Positions 27,695 through 38,283 of a stretch of DNA of 64,000 nt are shown here, piece by piece. A program made the position numbers and the translations under genes. The notes beneath the pieces are model-generated. The model saw nothing but the letters and a program-made list of their open reading frames with translations. It was not told the DNA's origin and did no database searches. How positions within the stretch are numbered: the first letter of the stretch is position 1; each line of letters begins with the position of its first letter. The stretch is from Epiperipatus broadwayi (lineage: Eukaryota > Onychophora > Udeonychophora > Euonychophora > Peripatidae): positions 2,367,239-2,431,238 of the forward strand of contig JAQFVV010000185.1 of NCBI GenBank assembly GCA_028023455.1. Reading direction: 5' to 3'.

Positions 27695-27960
27695 TTTTTA
27701 TCACATGATCATCATTTCTTATGCTTGTTCAAGCTGTTAAAAGAGGCAAAACTCTCCACACAGTGCCGTTCAGTACATGCCAGAGTAATCAATTGATGCA
27801 AGAAGGTTTGTGCATAAAATCCTTATATAGTGGGGATATTGGATGAGTAGTCACCTTATAGGAATTTTATGTACTAACATCCTTGCATTAATTGATTACT
27901 CTGGTTGCACTGAATGGCACTATTGTATAAAGAGTTTTGCCTGTGATAAGATTTTTAATT
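27695..27960. mobile_element. Deleted member of the 24.7-kb fold-back family
   Basis: It starts with atcacatgat and shares cttatgcttg, aggcaaaactc, the ggtttgtgcataaaat word and ggggatattggatgag with the element at 24656. It is also palindromic: the left arm agtaatcaattgatgcaag pairs with a right arm near 27875-27905, and the gcaaaactct word pairs with agagttttgc near 27940. The centre is shorter than in the intact copy and the right arm is truncated. Confidence 0.6.
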
Positions 27961-28836
27961 GATTATTAGATTTTTTTACAATATTCGATGTACATCGTGC
28001 TATCATACAGAAGCCTATAACATTTAACTTTATAAACTTTTTTAGCTATTGATATGATTATAATAATAATAAAAAGCTATTAATTCCTAATTAAATGTAA
28101 TATTTAAACCAGAAATATGCAAAAGTGCATCTTTTTATCACTATATTACTATTGTCAAATTACATTTAATACATTAGCGACCATATTAGAGTCTATTATA
28201 ACCTAAACATTGATATACTATGTATCGTTCCATTTTTTATTACTAAATAGTATGATAAAATATCTTTTATTTTTCAGCACCAAAATATACAATATAGATT
28301 TTTTCAAAAAAAGTCTTACTTAATGTTTGACCTTCAAATTTTAATATAATATGCAAGATACTGGAAATAAATTTATTCTGAAATTTATGAGTAATTATTT
28401 TATTCACCAATGATTAGATCTGATATATTGGAGGCTAAAACTTTCTTTTAGAAAACTTAGATGCCACTTTATAAACTGCTTTACCTCTGTCAGACATATA
28501 ATATCCATTGTCTCGATTTATAAAATCATTTATTTAGTTTTAGCTGCCTTTGATATTACTTTGTAGAATTATTAGTTGAGTAATTATATACGTGTATTAT
28601 TTATTAAAGAAAGTCTTACAATGCAAACATCTTGAAATGATTTAATTGTATACCTTTTAATTTATTAATAAATATGATTAATCTTAATTATGATTTATAG
28701 ATATTTTTATACAATAATACTATGTTATATAGATATAAAAAATGAAAGTAATAAACTGTGTAATTAATATTACAATGACAAAAATATTTTAAATCATAGA
28801 CACACATCTATTAAATAAATAATGAATACATTAGCC
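27961..28836. other. AT-rich spacer
   Basis: No gene, RNA or repeat recognised. Confidence 0.5.
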
Positions 28837-28854
28837 ATAGTTTTATATATATAT

Positions 28855-28935
28855 ATGTCAAAGCGTTGACCGGGAAGCGAACCCCGGCCAGCTGCTTGGA
28901 AGGCGATTATGCTAATCGCTAGGCCACCAAAATTA
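28855..28935 (-). mobile_element. tRNA-derived SINE copy 1
   Basis: Read on the minus strand, the segment has a Pol III A-box-like tggcctagcgattagc and a B-box-like ggttcgcttcc, followed by a gctttgaca tail and TA repeats. The T-arm can pair but needs an 8-base loop, and the acceptor ends pair poorly, so it is not a working tRNA. It shares the tail wording (gcN-tgaca) with the copies at 30194, 30834 and 44566. Short complementary words (atagtttta and taaaactat) flank it on the two sides. Confidence 0.6.
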
Positions 28936-28950
28936 AAACTATAAAAGTTT

Positions 28951-30190
28951 AAAAAAAAAAAAAACAGAATTATAATAAAATACGGTGATTAGGTAAATCC
29001 TAATCCCCCGTATCTTGGAAAACGGTTTAGGCTTAAAGAATGATAACAATTTGCTTATGCAAAGCAGAATAATTATGGATGATCATAAAGGACTTATTTA
29101 TTTAACTTTATGAGGCAGCTAAAAAAATTAAGACGTACAAATAAATTATGAAAAGAGGATAGCAGTCAATGACAAATTAGAAAAAAAAAGTAATCCAAGA
29201 TTATCAATTAATTATTATATTCTATTGTTTTACTCAAACTGTCCTTTTATAAAGTATATAAATTCTGCTTCTAGACAAATAAAATATAATTCATGTATAT
29301 ATCAATTAGAATAGGCAATCATTCTTTTGTCAAAATGCTTTAATATGTTTATACAAATAATTTTAAAAAATAAAAAACAAAACCAATTTTGTAGTATAAA
29401 CAGATTTAATTAAAAAAAAATAAGATCATCGCATTAGTGAATATATCTGTAATAATCCTTAAGATTGTATATAGAGAAAATCTAACTATATAATTACGCG
29501 CATTAACTCAACCATTTTAATTTTAAAAAATACAAATTGAAACACACCTTTTAAATCTGACAATAATTAATGATAGCTGGAAATGAGTCATCTTAATAAT
29601 GCATGCGCTTAATGTTAAAGTTCAATGTTTGCAGTATTTTCAATAATTGATTTTTTTTTCCTGATGTTAAAAAAAAAAATTAAATTTCTATCTAAGGGTA
29701 TGTGTAGTAAATCGCATGCCCACACACAAATGTAGTATTATATTTATTCTCAGGAAAAAATTAATCCTTAAAAATTTTATAATAATAAGCATTGAAATTA
29801 AGACAAAGTAACCTTAAATCTAGCAATTAATTACAGCTTGTTACATCATTATAGTAACACATATCTCTATAACATAGGTATAATGTATTTTCTTAAAATA
29901 TATTTTAAAATTATGATTCAATTATTAATTTTATTTAAAGTAAATGTAAAACGTTTCAATAATAGTAATAGTATTACTACTGCTCGCAGTAATGTCAATA
30001 GTAGTATTAGGAGTGGCTTATTCTCCAATTGTTAAAGCCTTGAGATCTAACTCTAAACTAGCCAATGCCGATTTTCTTAAGTTCATAAGCATCCCAGTTA
30101 TTCATTCAATTATTGACCAGCAAATGAATATCTAAATAATCTGAATGTTCATATGCTAATTATTTTGCAAGAAAAGCATACTTGTAATCA
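28951..30190. other. AT-rich spacer
   Basis: It begins with a run of about 14 A. A short stem-loop gattaggtaaatcctaatc lies near 28986-29004. No gene recognised. The 65-codon frame at 29838-30035 is low-complexity. Confidence 0.45.
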
Positions 30191-30193
30191 AAT

Positions 30194-30223
30194 GGTTCGC
30201 TTCCCGGCTGATGCTATGACACA
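30194..30223 (+). mobile_element. 5'-truncated SINE fragment
   Basis: Only the B-box half is present: ggttcgcttcccgg followed by ctgatgctatgacac, the same 3' end as the SINE copies at 30834 and 44566 but on the opposite strand. Truncation of the 5' part is what incomplete target-primed reverse transcription would give. Confidence 0.55.
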
Positions 30224-30495
30224 TGAGAGAAATACAATCTTTTGATTATTTATAGATATATATTTGCAGATGCGGAGATCATAATGATTTATCTTTTACA
30301 TTGCGGGGATAATAAACTGTATATATCTATGTAGATAAACTTCTTGCTAAAAAGCAAGGTAAATAACTAAAAAATAGGTATTATAATAAATTAATAATAT
30401 TTTTATCAAAATTGACGGTAGTTTGTTATTACTATCATTCTGCTAATACAATTTATTCTAATTTCTCAATAGTTAAAGTTAGATTATAAGCTTTA

Positions 30496-30712
30496 ATTAT
30501 AAATTTATTAAACGCACATTGATTATGTAAGTAATATTTACTGAGGCTGTAACCTCGAGAATATGCGTGTAAAATGCGATAGTAGGGACCTCTACAAGTA
30601 AAGAAGGGTTCCCCTCTTTTCTTCCATAGCGTAAGCTAATGGTTAAACACCTGTAGAGGTCCCTACTATCGCATTTTACACACATATTCTCGAGGTTACA
30701 ACCTCAGTAAAT
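30496..30712 (-). mobile_element. Hairpin retroposon, copy 1, with 13-bp flanking repeat
   Basis: Arms of about 65 bases are complementary: 30533 onward (aatatttactgagg, cctcgagaatatg, tagtagggacctctaca) and ending at 30712. The loop is about 45 bases, including ttcccctcttttcttccata. The 13-base word attataagcttta stands at 30483-30495 and again at 30713-30725, a direct repeat consistent with a target-site duplication. The left arm runs about 37 bases further than the right, into attaaacgcacattgattat, sequence also present at the 3' ends of the copies at 52847-53474. Read on -, this copy therefore lacks its outermost 5' arm. The 62-codon frame is a by-product of the repeat. Confidence 0.75.
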
Positions 30713-30833
30713 ATTATAAGCTTTAGTGATTTAAAATTCATTATAAGTTTTAAATGAAGTCAGTTTTTCTTAAATACTTTTAATCTGTAGTACTTTTTTA
30801 TATTAGAAATTGCAACTTCTGTTATTTTTTTTT

Positions 30834-30938
30834 CCATATGTCATAGCATCGGCCGGGAGGCGAACCCGCAACAACCATCTGCAAACAACTGCTTGCTTGC
30901 AGGGCAGCTGTGCAGACCTCTCGGCTAACAACGCTTGA
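30834..30938 (-). mobile_element. tRNA-derived SINE copy 2
   Basis: On the minus strand it has an A-box-like tagccgagaggtct, an anticodon-arm-like hairpin, a long variable arm and the B-box ggttcgcctccc, then ccgatgctatgacatat and a run of 9 A. The long variable arm and A-box wording resemble class II (Leu/Ser) tRNAs. Related words aactt-gttatttttt flank the element on both sides (30814 onward and 30940 onward), suggesting an imperfect target duplication. It is a retroposed tRNA-like RNA, not a functional tRNA. Confidence 0.7.
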
Positions 30939-30959
30939 CAACTTGTTATTTTTTGATAT

Positions 30960-33900
30960 CAAAACAAACATATCAAATCTGATTTAGAAACTGACTGCTA
31001 CATTAATTTACATTTTCAAATTTAATTACTGCTTAAAACTTTCAATCCTTTTTAATTAATGCTTTAAAAAAAAAAATGGTAATATTAATTTTATAAGATG
31101 TATTAGATGTGTCATTTTTTTCTAATAAGTTTGTGATTTTTCCCAGTCTAAAATTTTTATGAAACTTCTCTGGGGAATGAAATGTCTTGTTTGAAAAGTA
31201 CTGACCTAAATTAATTCAATAGATTGAATGCAATTAAAAACAACCATTGTTTAGTAAATAAGATAAACTGTCTATTTTTTGTTATTATATTCAACTATCT
31301 TAATAATAGTTTAATTATTATGAATATAATTTTATTGGATTTTATAGTATCCAAGAATAAAATTTACATTGATTTTTCATCTCACAAATGTGAAGAAATC
31401 TTATTTTTATTTAACTACTCGTATGATTATAAAGATAAATAATTACAGTATCAAATATATGTATCAAAACTATTTGCCTGAAATCAACTTTGTTATGAAT
31501 AATTGATTTATTCTCTAAACACTGTGTGCAATGGAAGGGTGATAATCATTTATAGTTTTTTCAGCTATAGAAGCAAATTTTAAATCATCTAAGATATATA
31601 ATTTAAATTAGTTTAACTAATTCACAAAGTAGAACAGTTTTTTTCCCATTTGCTATAAAGTTTCAAAAAATAAATATATAAAGATTTAAATATATAAAGA
31701 TTACAGTGATAAATATATGCGAAGCTCAAGAATATTTTCATATAAAGGCTGTTTTAGTGAACAATAGCTATCAATAATATGTGCAATAAAAGAATGGTCA
31801 TTTGAATATTTTTTTGCAAAGTTTTAAAAATGAAAAAAAAAAATTACTCTGCTTTGCAAATTAAAACAGCAATTGCTAACCTGCAACATATATATCTCAA
31901 CTGATTTAAAACTTTTGCCTGTAAATTAAGCAGTTACCAGCAATAAATCAAGATTGAGAACAATAAAAGATGGATTATCTTTTTTGCACATATTGTTCAA
32001 TGCTGTGGATAAAGGGCAAAAATTGTCTTGAATATTTTATATATAAATAATATAAAGTTAATGTTTAAATTCCATTTTCTATTCAGATATAGGCAAAAAT
32101 AGCATTAAATTATATTTTCTTCTGAAAAATACAGATTAATAAAAAAAAAGAAAATAATAATAAAAAATATATTCTTTTAAAAAATATATTGTACTGCTTT
32201 TATAAGATACTTATGAAAAGTTCCTGCCTGTTGTCGAAAATGGCAGATTTTATGAGTTTTACAATTGGTTTAATTTTATTAAGTAATAATAATTAATATC
32301 AATAGATCAATAGCTAAAGTGATATTTGTGGTTATTAATGAAAAGATAAAATAAATTTATATCTACTATTCTTATTCTTATTTTGTGAAATTTGATTTAA
32401 AAAAAATCTAAAATCAAGAGAGTAAATATGCATATTGCAGTTACAGTAGCAAAAATTTAACTACAAAAAGTCTGACAAGTTTCAAAATTGAGAAAAAAAA
32501 TTAGATAGTTTATCAAAATTTTTATATTCTCAAACTTAATTATTTTAGCACGAATTACAATTTATTTAACTAACTTTTTTAAAAAAAATTAGTATTGAAT
32601 ATACACAAACATATCATAAACACAGTACAATAAATTAAAACAAATATATTTTAAAAATAAAATTTAAAGAAAGGAATGCAATCAGTTATTTAACAACTTA
32701 ATTATTCTAAATGTCATTATTGCTATATTTTAATTTTGAATTTTTTGCTCCAATTAAATTACAATTTTATTTTACTGTACATTATTGCAGCTAAGCTTAG
32801 AAAAATAAATTTTAATTGCTACATTTTATGAATTACTAATAAAATATTCTACTGCTATAAAATATTTCAAGTTTTGAATTTTTTTATTAAAAAAATAAAA
32901 AGTGTTAATATAAAAAAAAAGTTTTATGGATCATTGTCAGTAAAATTGGTTTATTTTTTAAAAAAGGTGTTTATTTACTGTTTAAAAAATTGTAAAACAA
33001 TAAATAAAATAAAATAGAAATATTTAAGAGTTTTTTATTTATATGACAAAAATGAAAAGTAGAAAATATAAATTGGGTAAAGTACAAATGAAAAGATTAT
33101 AGTATTAAAAATAATAGATGAAAAAAATGTTTTATTTATCCAAAGATAAGTTATATGTTATCTTCAAGATAACATTTGCATTAAGTTTTGTTCTAAGTCT
33201 ATTAAATGGAATATATCTTGTTTTTTGTTTTTTTTTTGGAAATCATGCAAATCTTTCAAATATTATAACCAATAATTGTGGTTTGTAAATGCTATAAATT
33301 TGATGTAAGTAGAGGAATATAAACAATTAATAAATTCAATGATTATATATATAATCTTTAAAATATTTAAAACCTGTTTTTAAAATTAAAAGAAATATGA
33401 CAATGTTCATCTAATAAAATGATTAATAAACATCTGTGTATTTATTAAAAAGCTGTTAACTATCAATAATATTTTTTTTTTACAATCTGTCTTAAATTTT
33501 TCTCCTCAATTTTTTTGTTTTACATATTTTTATAAATGCTTTATTTCCTCTCTTATTTTAATTTTGAGTCTTTTTTATTATTCTATTATTAATAACATTT
33601 CAGTATTTTTAACGTTTTTCAGATTTATCTTTAGAATTCTATTCGGAAACATCTAATGTTTTATTTATTTATTTATTTTAATTAAAATGCTCACTTTTAA
33701 TTGAATATTACTTTTTAAAAAATATACACTAATAATAAATAAAATAAATTGCACTTTATTTAGAACCCTCATTTGCTTTGGTTTTTTTTTTTTATCATTA
33801 CAGTGCATTTTCAGAGGTTTGTATATTTACTTTTCTTTTTGTTTATTTTTCAGTTTACTTTCTAGTTTAATGTGTTTTTAGGAAATATTTTGGATGTCCT

Positions 33901-35044
33901 AATCTTACTTTATTGTATATATTTTAATTTCATAGATATTAAATATTTTTTTCTACATTGTTTAACAATTTTTAACTAACTTTTCTAAATAAACATGTTA
34001 TCATAAATTTATTATCTATTTGTCTTTTAGGAATACATTACTTTTTTTTTTAATTTTAAAACAATTATTCAATAATAATGATAATAACTATAATAAATAT
34101 TCTTTAAAATATGTATGGGTTTTATCAAAATAAAATGTCACATCAGTCTTGGTAGCTCATTGATTAAAATCAACCCTAACAATAATAATGCACTTTATAC
34201 TAGAACTATTTAATCTTATGTTAATTTTTGTAAAAGTCACCAGTTGTTTTATTTTAACATTATCGTTTAGTAAAAATTAGTTCACATGGAAATTATTAAA
34301 ATATATTTTGTTTGTCTAATGTCAGATTTAAAACGGTGAAAAAGTAGGTTAGTATCCGTTCAGAGTTTTAGACACTTGAAGACCTTCAAGTCACCAATAT
34401 AAAATGCTAAATAGATATTTGCAATCCATTGCTTATCATTAATCTAAAACTAGTCAGAAATTACTCTAGTGAAATATTTGACAATTTCAGCTGAAGTTTC
34501 GATATTATTATGTTTACACAGTTGATTCTAAAAACAATCAGAAAAAGCAAAAACTGCTATCATTTTGTAATTATTTATGTAAGAACTCAATAATAAATAT
34601 GTCTTATCTGTAATAGTTGTTGTTAAAAAATAGCAAATATAATAAGCTATAACTATGATGATTAAATTTTACTATTTTGTCGTACTACTTAATTATTTAT
34701 ATATTTCAACACAGTACATGCATTTTATCGGTAAAAAAAATAGTAAAACAAAACCAAAAATGCAGAATAAAACATAAAGGTTGGATTAATAGAAAAAGAA
34801 TTTAAATATGTAGTATATCTTTTTTTTAAACAAATGACAAAATTTTGTTTTCATAAGTAAAAAATAAAATAAATTCATATTTTTTAAATAAATATAATAT
34901 TGCAGAGGAAAACATCTCTGATAATAATATTTCATTTCTCTCCATTAAAGAACATTGAAAGAGATGAGATGACTATTTGTCAAACTGACCAATTTTTGGG
35001 TGGTGAGAATTTGAGTAATCTCCCATCCTTGTTTTATCTCTTAG
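30960..35044. other. Long AT-rich spacer, no gene seen
   Basis: Four kilobases without a recognisable gene. The composition is extremely A/T-rich with many A or T runs. The 72-codon frame at 31224-31442 is Ile/Asn/Leu-rich and looks like chance. Confidence 0.55.
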
Positions 35045-35490
35045 AAGAAAATTTAAAGAAACTGCTCATATGACAATGGCAAAAAAAAAACCCTAGTGTG
35101 ATTATATATAATGTATGAAAACCAATAATCGACTTTGCTCTTAAAAAGTGGAGAAATCAAGAGGAACCTCATAGATAAGTATATGAAATTTTTACAGACT
35201 GTTGTCTTTGGCTCAGTTGGTTAGAGCATTATATTAAAATTCAATACTCAAGAATTTAAGGGTCCAGGTTCAAATCCCATGCTAGTACTGTCACTGGTCA
35301 GGCCACCAATACCTAAAGAAGAGGGTGGATAATACCTCTCAAAAATTGTGCATATATTAACTTGTTAGATGTGCTATTACTAACAGTTGAATGTATTTGG
35401 AATATTTGAATAAAATTAAATTTTCCTAAAGACATTCAATACACATATTAGATGATGGAAATAGTCCAATATAATAAATACAACTAGGAC
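35045..35490 (+). repeat. 5' pseudo-LTR of the PLE
   Basis: Colinear with 37722-38283. It includes a decayed version of the ORF C-terminal coding sequence (near 35085-35190), the tRNA-like segment (35205-35280), a hammerhead-like region whose core has decayed (35313-35345) and an A/T-rich end with aataaaatt. It lacks the 100-base internal duplication found in the 3' copy. Confidence 0.8.
35205..35282 (+). promoter_or_regulatory. tRNA-like segment in the 5' pseudo-LTR
   Basis: ggctcagttggttagagc is an excellent Pol III A-box/D-arm, and ggttcaaatccc, about 50 bases downstream, matches the B-box. In the 3' copy the words ggcatg before and catgct after can pair as an acceptor-like stem. It could act as an internal Pol III promoter or be a captured tRNA/SINE head. 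Which it is cannot be decided from sequence. Confidence 0.6.
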
Positions 35491-35624
35491 ACCGTCAGCA
35501 CAAACCTTCAGAAAAACACAAGGTATTCTGTATGAGCCTGATACTATATCAAACTTGACACATTGTGAAAAATTATGTCTAAAGCTGCACAAAGTAGAAA
35601 ATTATTTAACTTTCTTATGTAAAT

Positions 35625-37860
35625 GTAAATCTGAAGGTAATTCCTAAAAATTTGCAACTAAAACTTTCAATTCACTCTCAAAGAACTGAGAAAATTACTC
35701 ATAGAGCAAGTAAAGCTCTCTTAAGAGAAATAATAAATGCTCAAAGTTTTTTAAGTATTAAACAATGCATTCCATTAATAATGTAGAATGTTTTCTAAAA
35801 AATAAACTTACTGATGAAGACTACATGAGAGTTTCTCAAGCAATAAGAAAATCATATTCTATAATACATGGAAAAATAAAAGAATGCCAAAAGAAGAAAC
35901 TTGCTAACCTACATGGGCATATCAAAAATCATAATGTACCAAACAATATAATAACTTCATCTGTTAAAAATCTCAATTCTAAACATCTAACAGCTACAGA
36001 AATTTCTATTCTTGAAAGAGAATTAAATTTTTCCATCCTTATTAGATATAATGGCAGCCACTGAGGAAGTCACTCAAAAATTGCACTTAAAAGAAGCAGC
36101 AGAATTATGCTGGAGAATAAAAACAACACTTGACAAGCAACACAAATTGAAGTTGAACATATTCTGTGGTGAGAGAAAAGCAATTAAATCTCTCAAAGTA
36201 GATAAATCTAAAATTATTCTCCCTGATGACAAAGGCAATGTAACAATTGTAATGGATACAACTGATTATGACAACAGAATACAAGAACTTATCACAGCAG
36301 ACCAATATAGAAAAGTAGAAAAAAATACAATACCAAGTATGGAAACAAAGTTGAAAGCATTACTCAGAAAGCATTGCAAGTGCTTTACTGATTCAAAAAA
36401 AAAAGTAAAATAGCATCATATTTCAGCAAAATTCCTCATCTTTATGGCCTCCATAAAGATCGTGTTCCATTAAAACCTATTGTTAGTTCTAGAGATTCAC
36501 CTTGCCAAAATGTGACAAGATTCTTCTCAAAGTTCTAAGACCTTTGACATACAATACCCAGTGCTTTGTCATGGATTCTAGACACTTTGTAGAATTAATC
36601 AAGATCATGAAAATTGAAAGAATTGACTCGCTGTTAAGCTTTGATGTGGAAATTTTATTCACAAATGTACCATGTGAAGAAGCATTGTCTATTGTAAGAA
36701 AAAAATTAAATGGTGATAATAGTTTACAAACCAGAACAGCTCTTCCTGTTGATAGTATAATGGAACTATTAACATACTGCATAAAAACAACCTATTTTCA
36801 ATATAACACAGAATTCTTCCAACAAAGTCAAAGAATGGCTATAGGCTCACCATTGTCTCCCCTGATAAGCAATATTTACATGGAAGAACTTGAAACCTTA
36901 GCCATAAAAACTACTCCATATCCACCTAAAGTTTGACTTTGCTATGTGCATACTACATATGTTGTATATCCAAATGGTGAAGCACTGCTACAAACTTTCT
37001 GGAAACACATCAACAACATATCACCTCAATTAAATTCACAATAGAATCAAAACAAGAACAAATTTGACATTTTTAGATATTCTTATAACAAGACTCCCTC
37101 ATGGCAAAATCGAAACTACAGTTTACTAAAAACCTACACATACAAGCAAATACCTAGCTTATACATCCAATTACATCAGAAATACAAAACATGGAGTTAT
37201 ACTATCACTATGGAACAGAGAAAAAGAAGTTTGGTCAAAAACCAGTGATTTGGAAAAACAAAAGGTCTATATAGAACAAACTCTTATGAAAAATGGTTAT
37301 CCATCAGCTGTTATTAAGAAAACATTAAATAGACAACAAAAAAAATCATCAAGAGAAAAGACAATTATTGGTTCTGTAGTGTATCCACACATTTCAAAAA
37401 TAAACAAATTAAGGGAAATCTGCAATCAGTATAACACCAGAACAGCTTTCCTGAGCCACACCACCCATACCACACTATGAGGAATACTAACATCTACAAA
37501 ACCTAAACTTGAAATGCTGAAAAGAAAAAAAAACTGCATCTATGAGATACCATGTGAATGTGGAAGAAATATATTAGTGATGCCAGTTGTTCCATTGAAA
37601 ATCACTTGCAAGAACACAAACTGATGATTAGAAGAGAGAAAATAGACATGCTTAAAGTAGCAGACCAATTGGGAAAATAGAAAAATATTGGATAGTGAAG
37701 AAAAGCTTACAAAGATGAAAATTTATAGAAGCTGTTTATGTGAAAATGGCAAAAAATCTCCTAAGCCAACCTAGTGTGACTATACATAATGTATGGGAAC
37801 CACTAATCAACTTTGCTTTTAGAAAAAAGTGGAGAAAAGGAGGTACCTCATAGATAAGTA
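35625..37860 (+). pseudogene. PLE reverse transcriptase / GIY-YIG protein, inactivated
   Basis: The frame runs in pieces with several shifts and stops. N-terminal part: LTATEISILERELNFS near 35985, then ILPDDKGNVTIVMDTTDY near 36217, matching the LPADKG-VV block of Penelope proteins. Then HLYGLHKDRVPLKPIVSS near 36437, SFDVEILFTNVP near 36637 and MAIGSPLSPLISNIYME near 36835, all classical PLE reverse-transcriptase motifs. The catalytic Y-x-D-D box reads YVHT at 36943-36954, so both catalytic aspartates are gone. A linker region is open at 37250-37480. YEIPCECG near 37541 and CSIENHLQEHK mark the GIY-YIG endonuclease, whose YIGET-like block is damaged (YISDA). The C-terminus LLSQPSVTIHNVWEPLI near 37757 lies inside the 3' repeat. 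The protein cannot be active. The order of domains is that of the Penelope/Neptune-type families. Confidence 0.85.
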
Positions 37861-37892
37861 TATGAAATTTCTACTGACTGTAGTCTTTGGCA

Positions 37893-37972
37893 TGATGGCT
37901 CAGTTGGTTAGAGTGTTACCATAAAATTCAATACTCAAGAATCAAAGGTTTCAAATTCAAATCCCATGCTAG
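37893..37972 (+). promoter_or_regulatory. tRNA-like segment in the 3' pseudo-LTR
   Basis: It begins ggcatgatggctcagttgg and continues ttagagtg (A-box), with ttcaaatccc (B-box) and catgct following. The gcatg/catgc pair at the ends is complementary, like an acceptor stem. A poorer second B-box-like ttcgaattcc occurs in the duplicated block near 38072. Confidence 0.55.
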
Positions 37973-37998
37973 TATTGTCATTGATCTGCCAGAAATAC

Positions 37999-38030
37999 CT
38001 GAAGAAGAGGGGAGAATAATACCCTCGAAA
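37999..38030 (+). ncRNA. Hammerhead-ribozyme-like core motif
   Basis: The order ctgaaga (37999-38005), a GC stem gaggg/cccct-c with a loop of about 10 bases, then gaaa (38027-38030) matches the conserved half of a hammerhead ribozyme (CUGANGA, stem II, GAAA). One extra A sits between the core and stem II. PLE terminal repeats are known to carry hammerheads, which supports the reading. I could not find a convincing stem I/III partner with a UH cleavage site. Sister copies at 35313 and in the duplicated block near 38112 have mutated cores. It may be a decayed ribozyme or a coincidence. Confidence 0.35.
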
Positions 38031-38283
38031 CCTTAAAATTCAATACTCAACAAATTGAAGGGTTCAGATTCGAATTCCATGCTAGTATTGTCGCTGGTCA
38101 GGCCAGAAACAGCTAAGAAGAGGGGAGAATAATACCTCTCAAAACGTTGTGCATATACTAACATGTCTGATGTGCTATTACTAACCATTGAATATATTTG
38201 GAATATTTAAATAAAGTTCAGTTTTTCTAAAGACATTCACTGCTCATATTAGATGATGGAAATAGTCCAATATAAAAATACAA

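Larger units (their letters stand above)
35045..38283 (+). mobile_element. Penelope-like element with two pseudo-LTRs
   Basis: A single unit of about 3.2 kb: direct repeat, reverse transcriptase plus GIY-YIG endonuclease frame, direct repeat. The flanking repeats (35045-35490 and 37722-38283) share actatttggaat-type and gatgatggaaatagtccaat words through their length. The 3' repeat contains the end of the protein-coding frame, and the 5' repeat carries a decayed copy of the same coding end. This is the partial head-to-tail arrangement known for PLEs. Each repeat contains a tRNA-like segment. A second fragment of the same family lies at 52553-52745. Confidence 0.85.
37722..38283 (+). repeat. 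3' pseudo-LTR of the PLE, with internal duplication
   Basis: Colinear with 35045-35490 but about 100 bases longer. The block from aaaattcaatactcaagaat to aataatacc (37921-38023) is repeated at 38035-38138 with about 15-20 percent difference. Each copy holds a B-box-like word and the hammerhead-like motif. The end carries aataaagtt and the conserved gatgatggaaatagtccaat. Confidence 0.8.

Noticed and set aside
28855-28935. A functional tRNA gene on the minus strand
   Set aside because: The acceptor stem pairs poorly and the T-loop has an extra base. The shared tail with other copies indicates a SINE.
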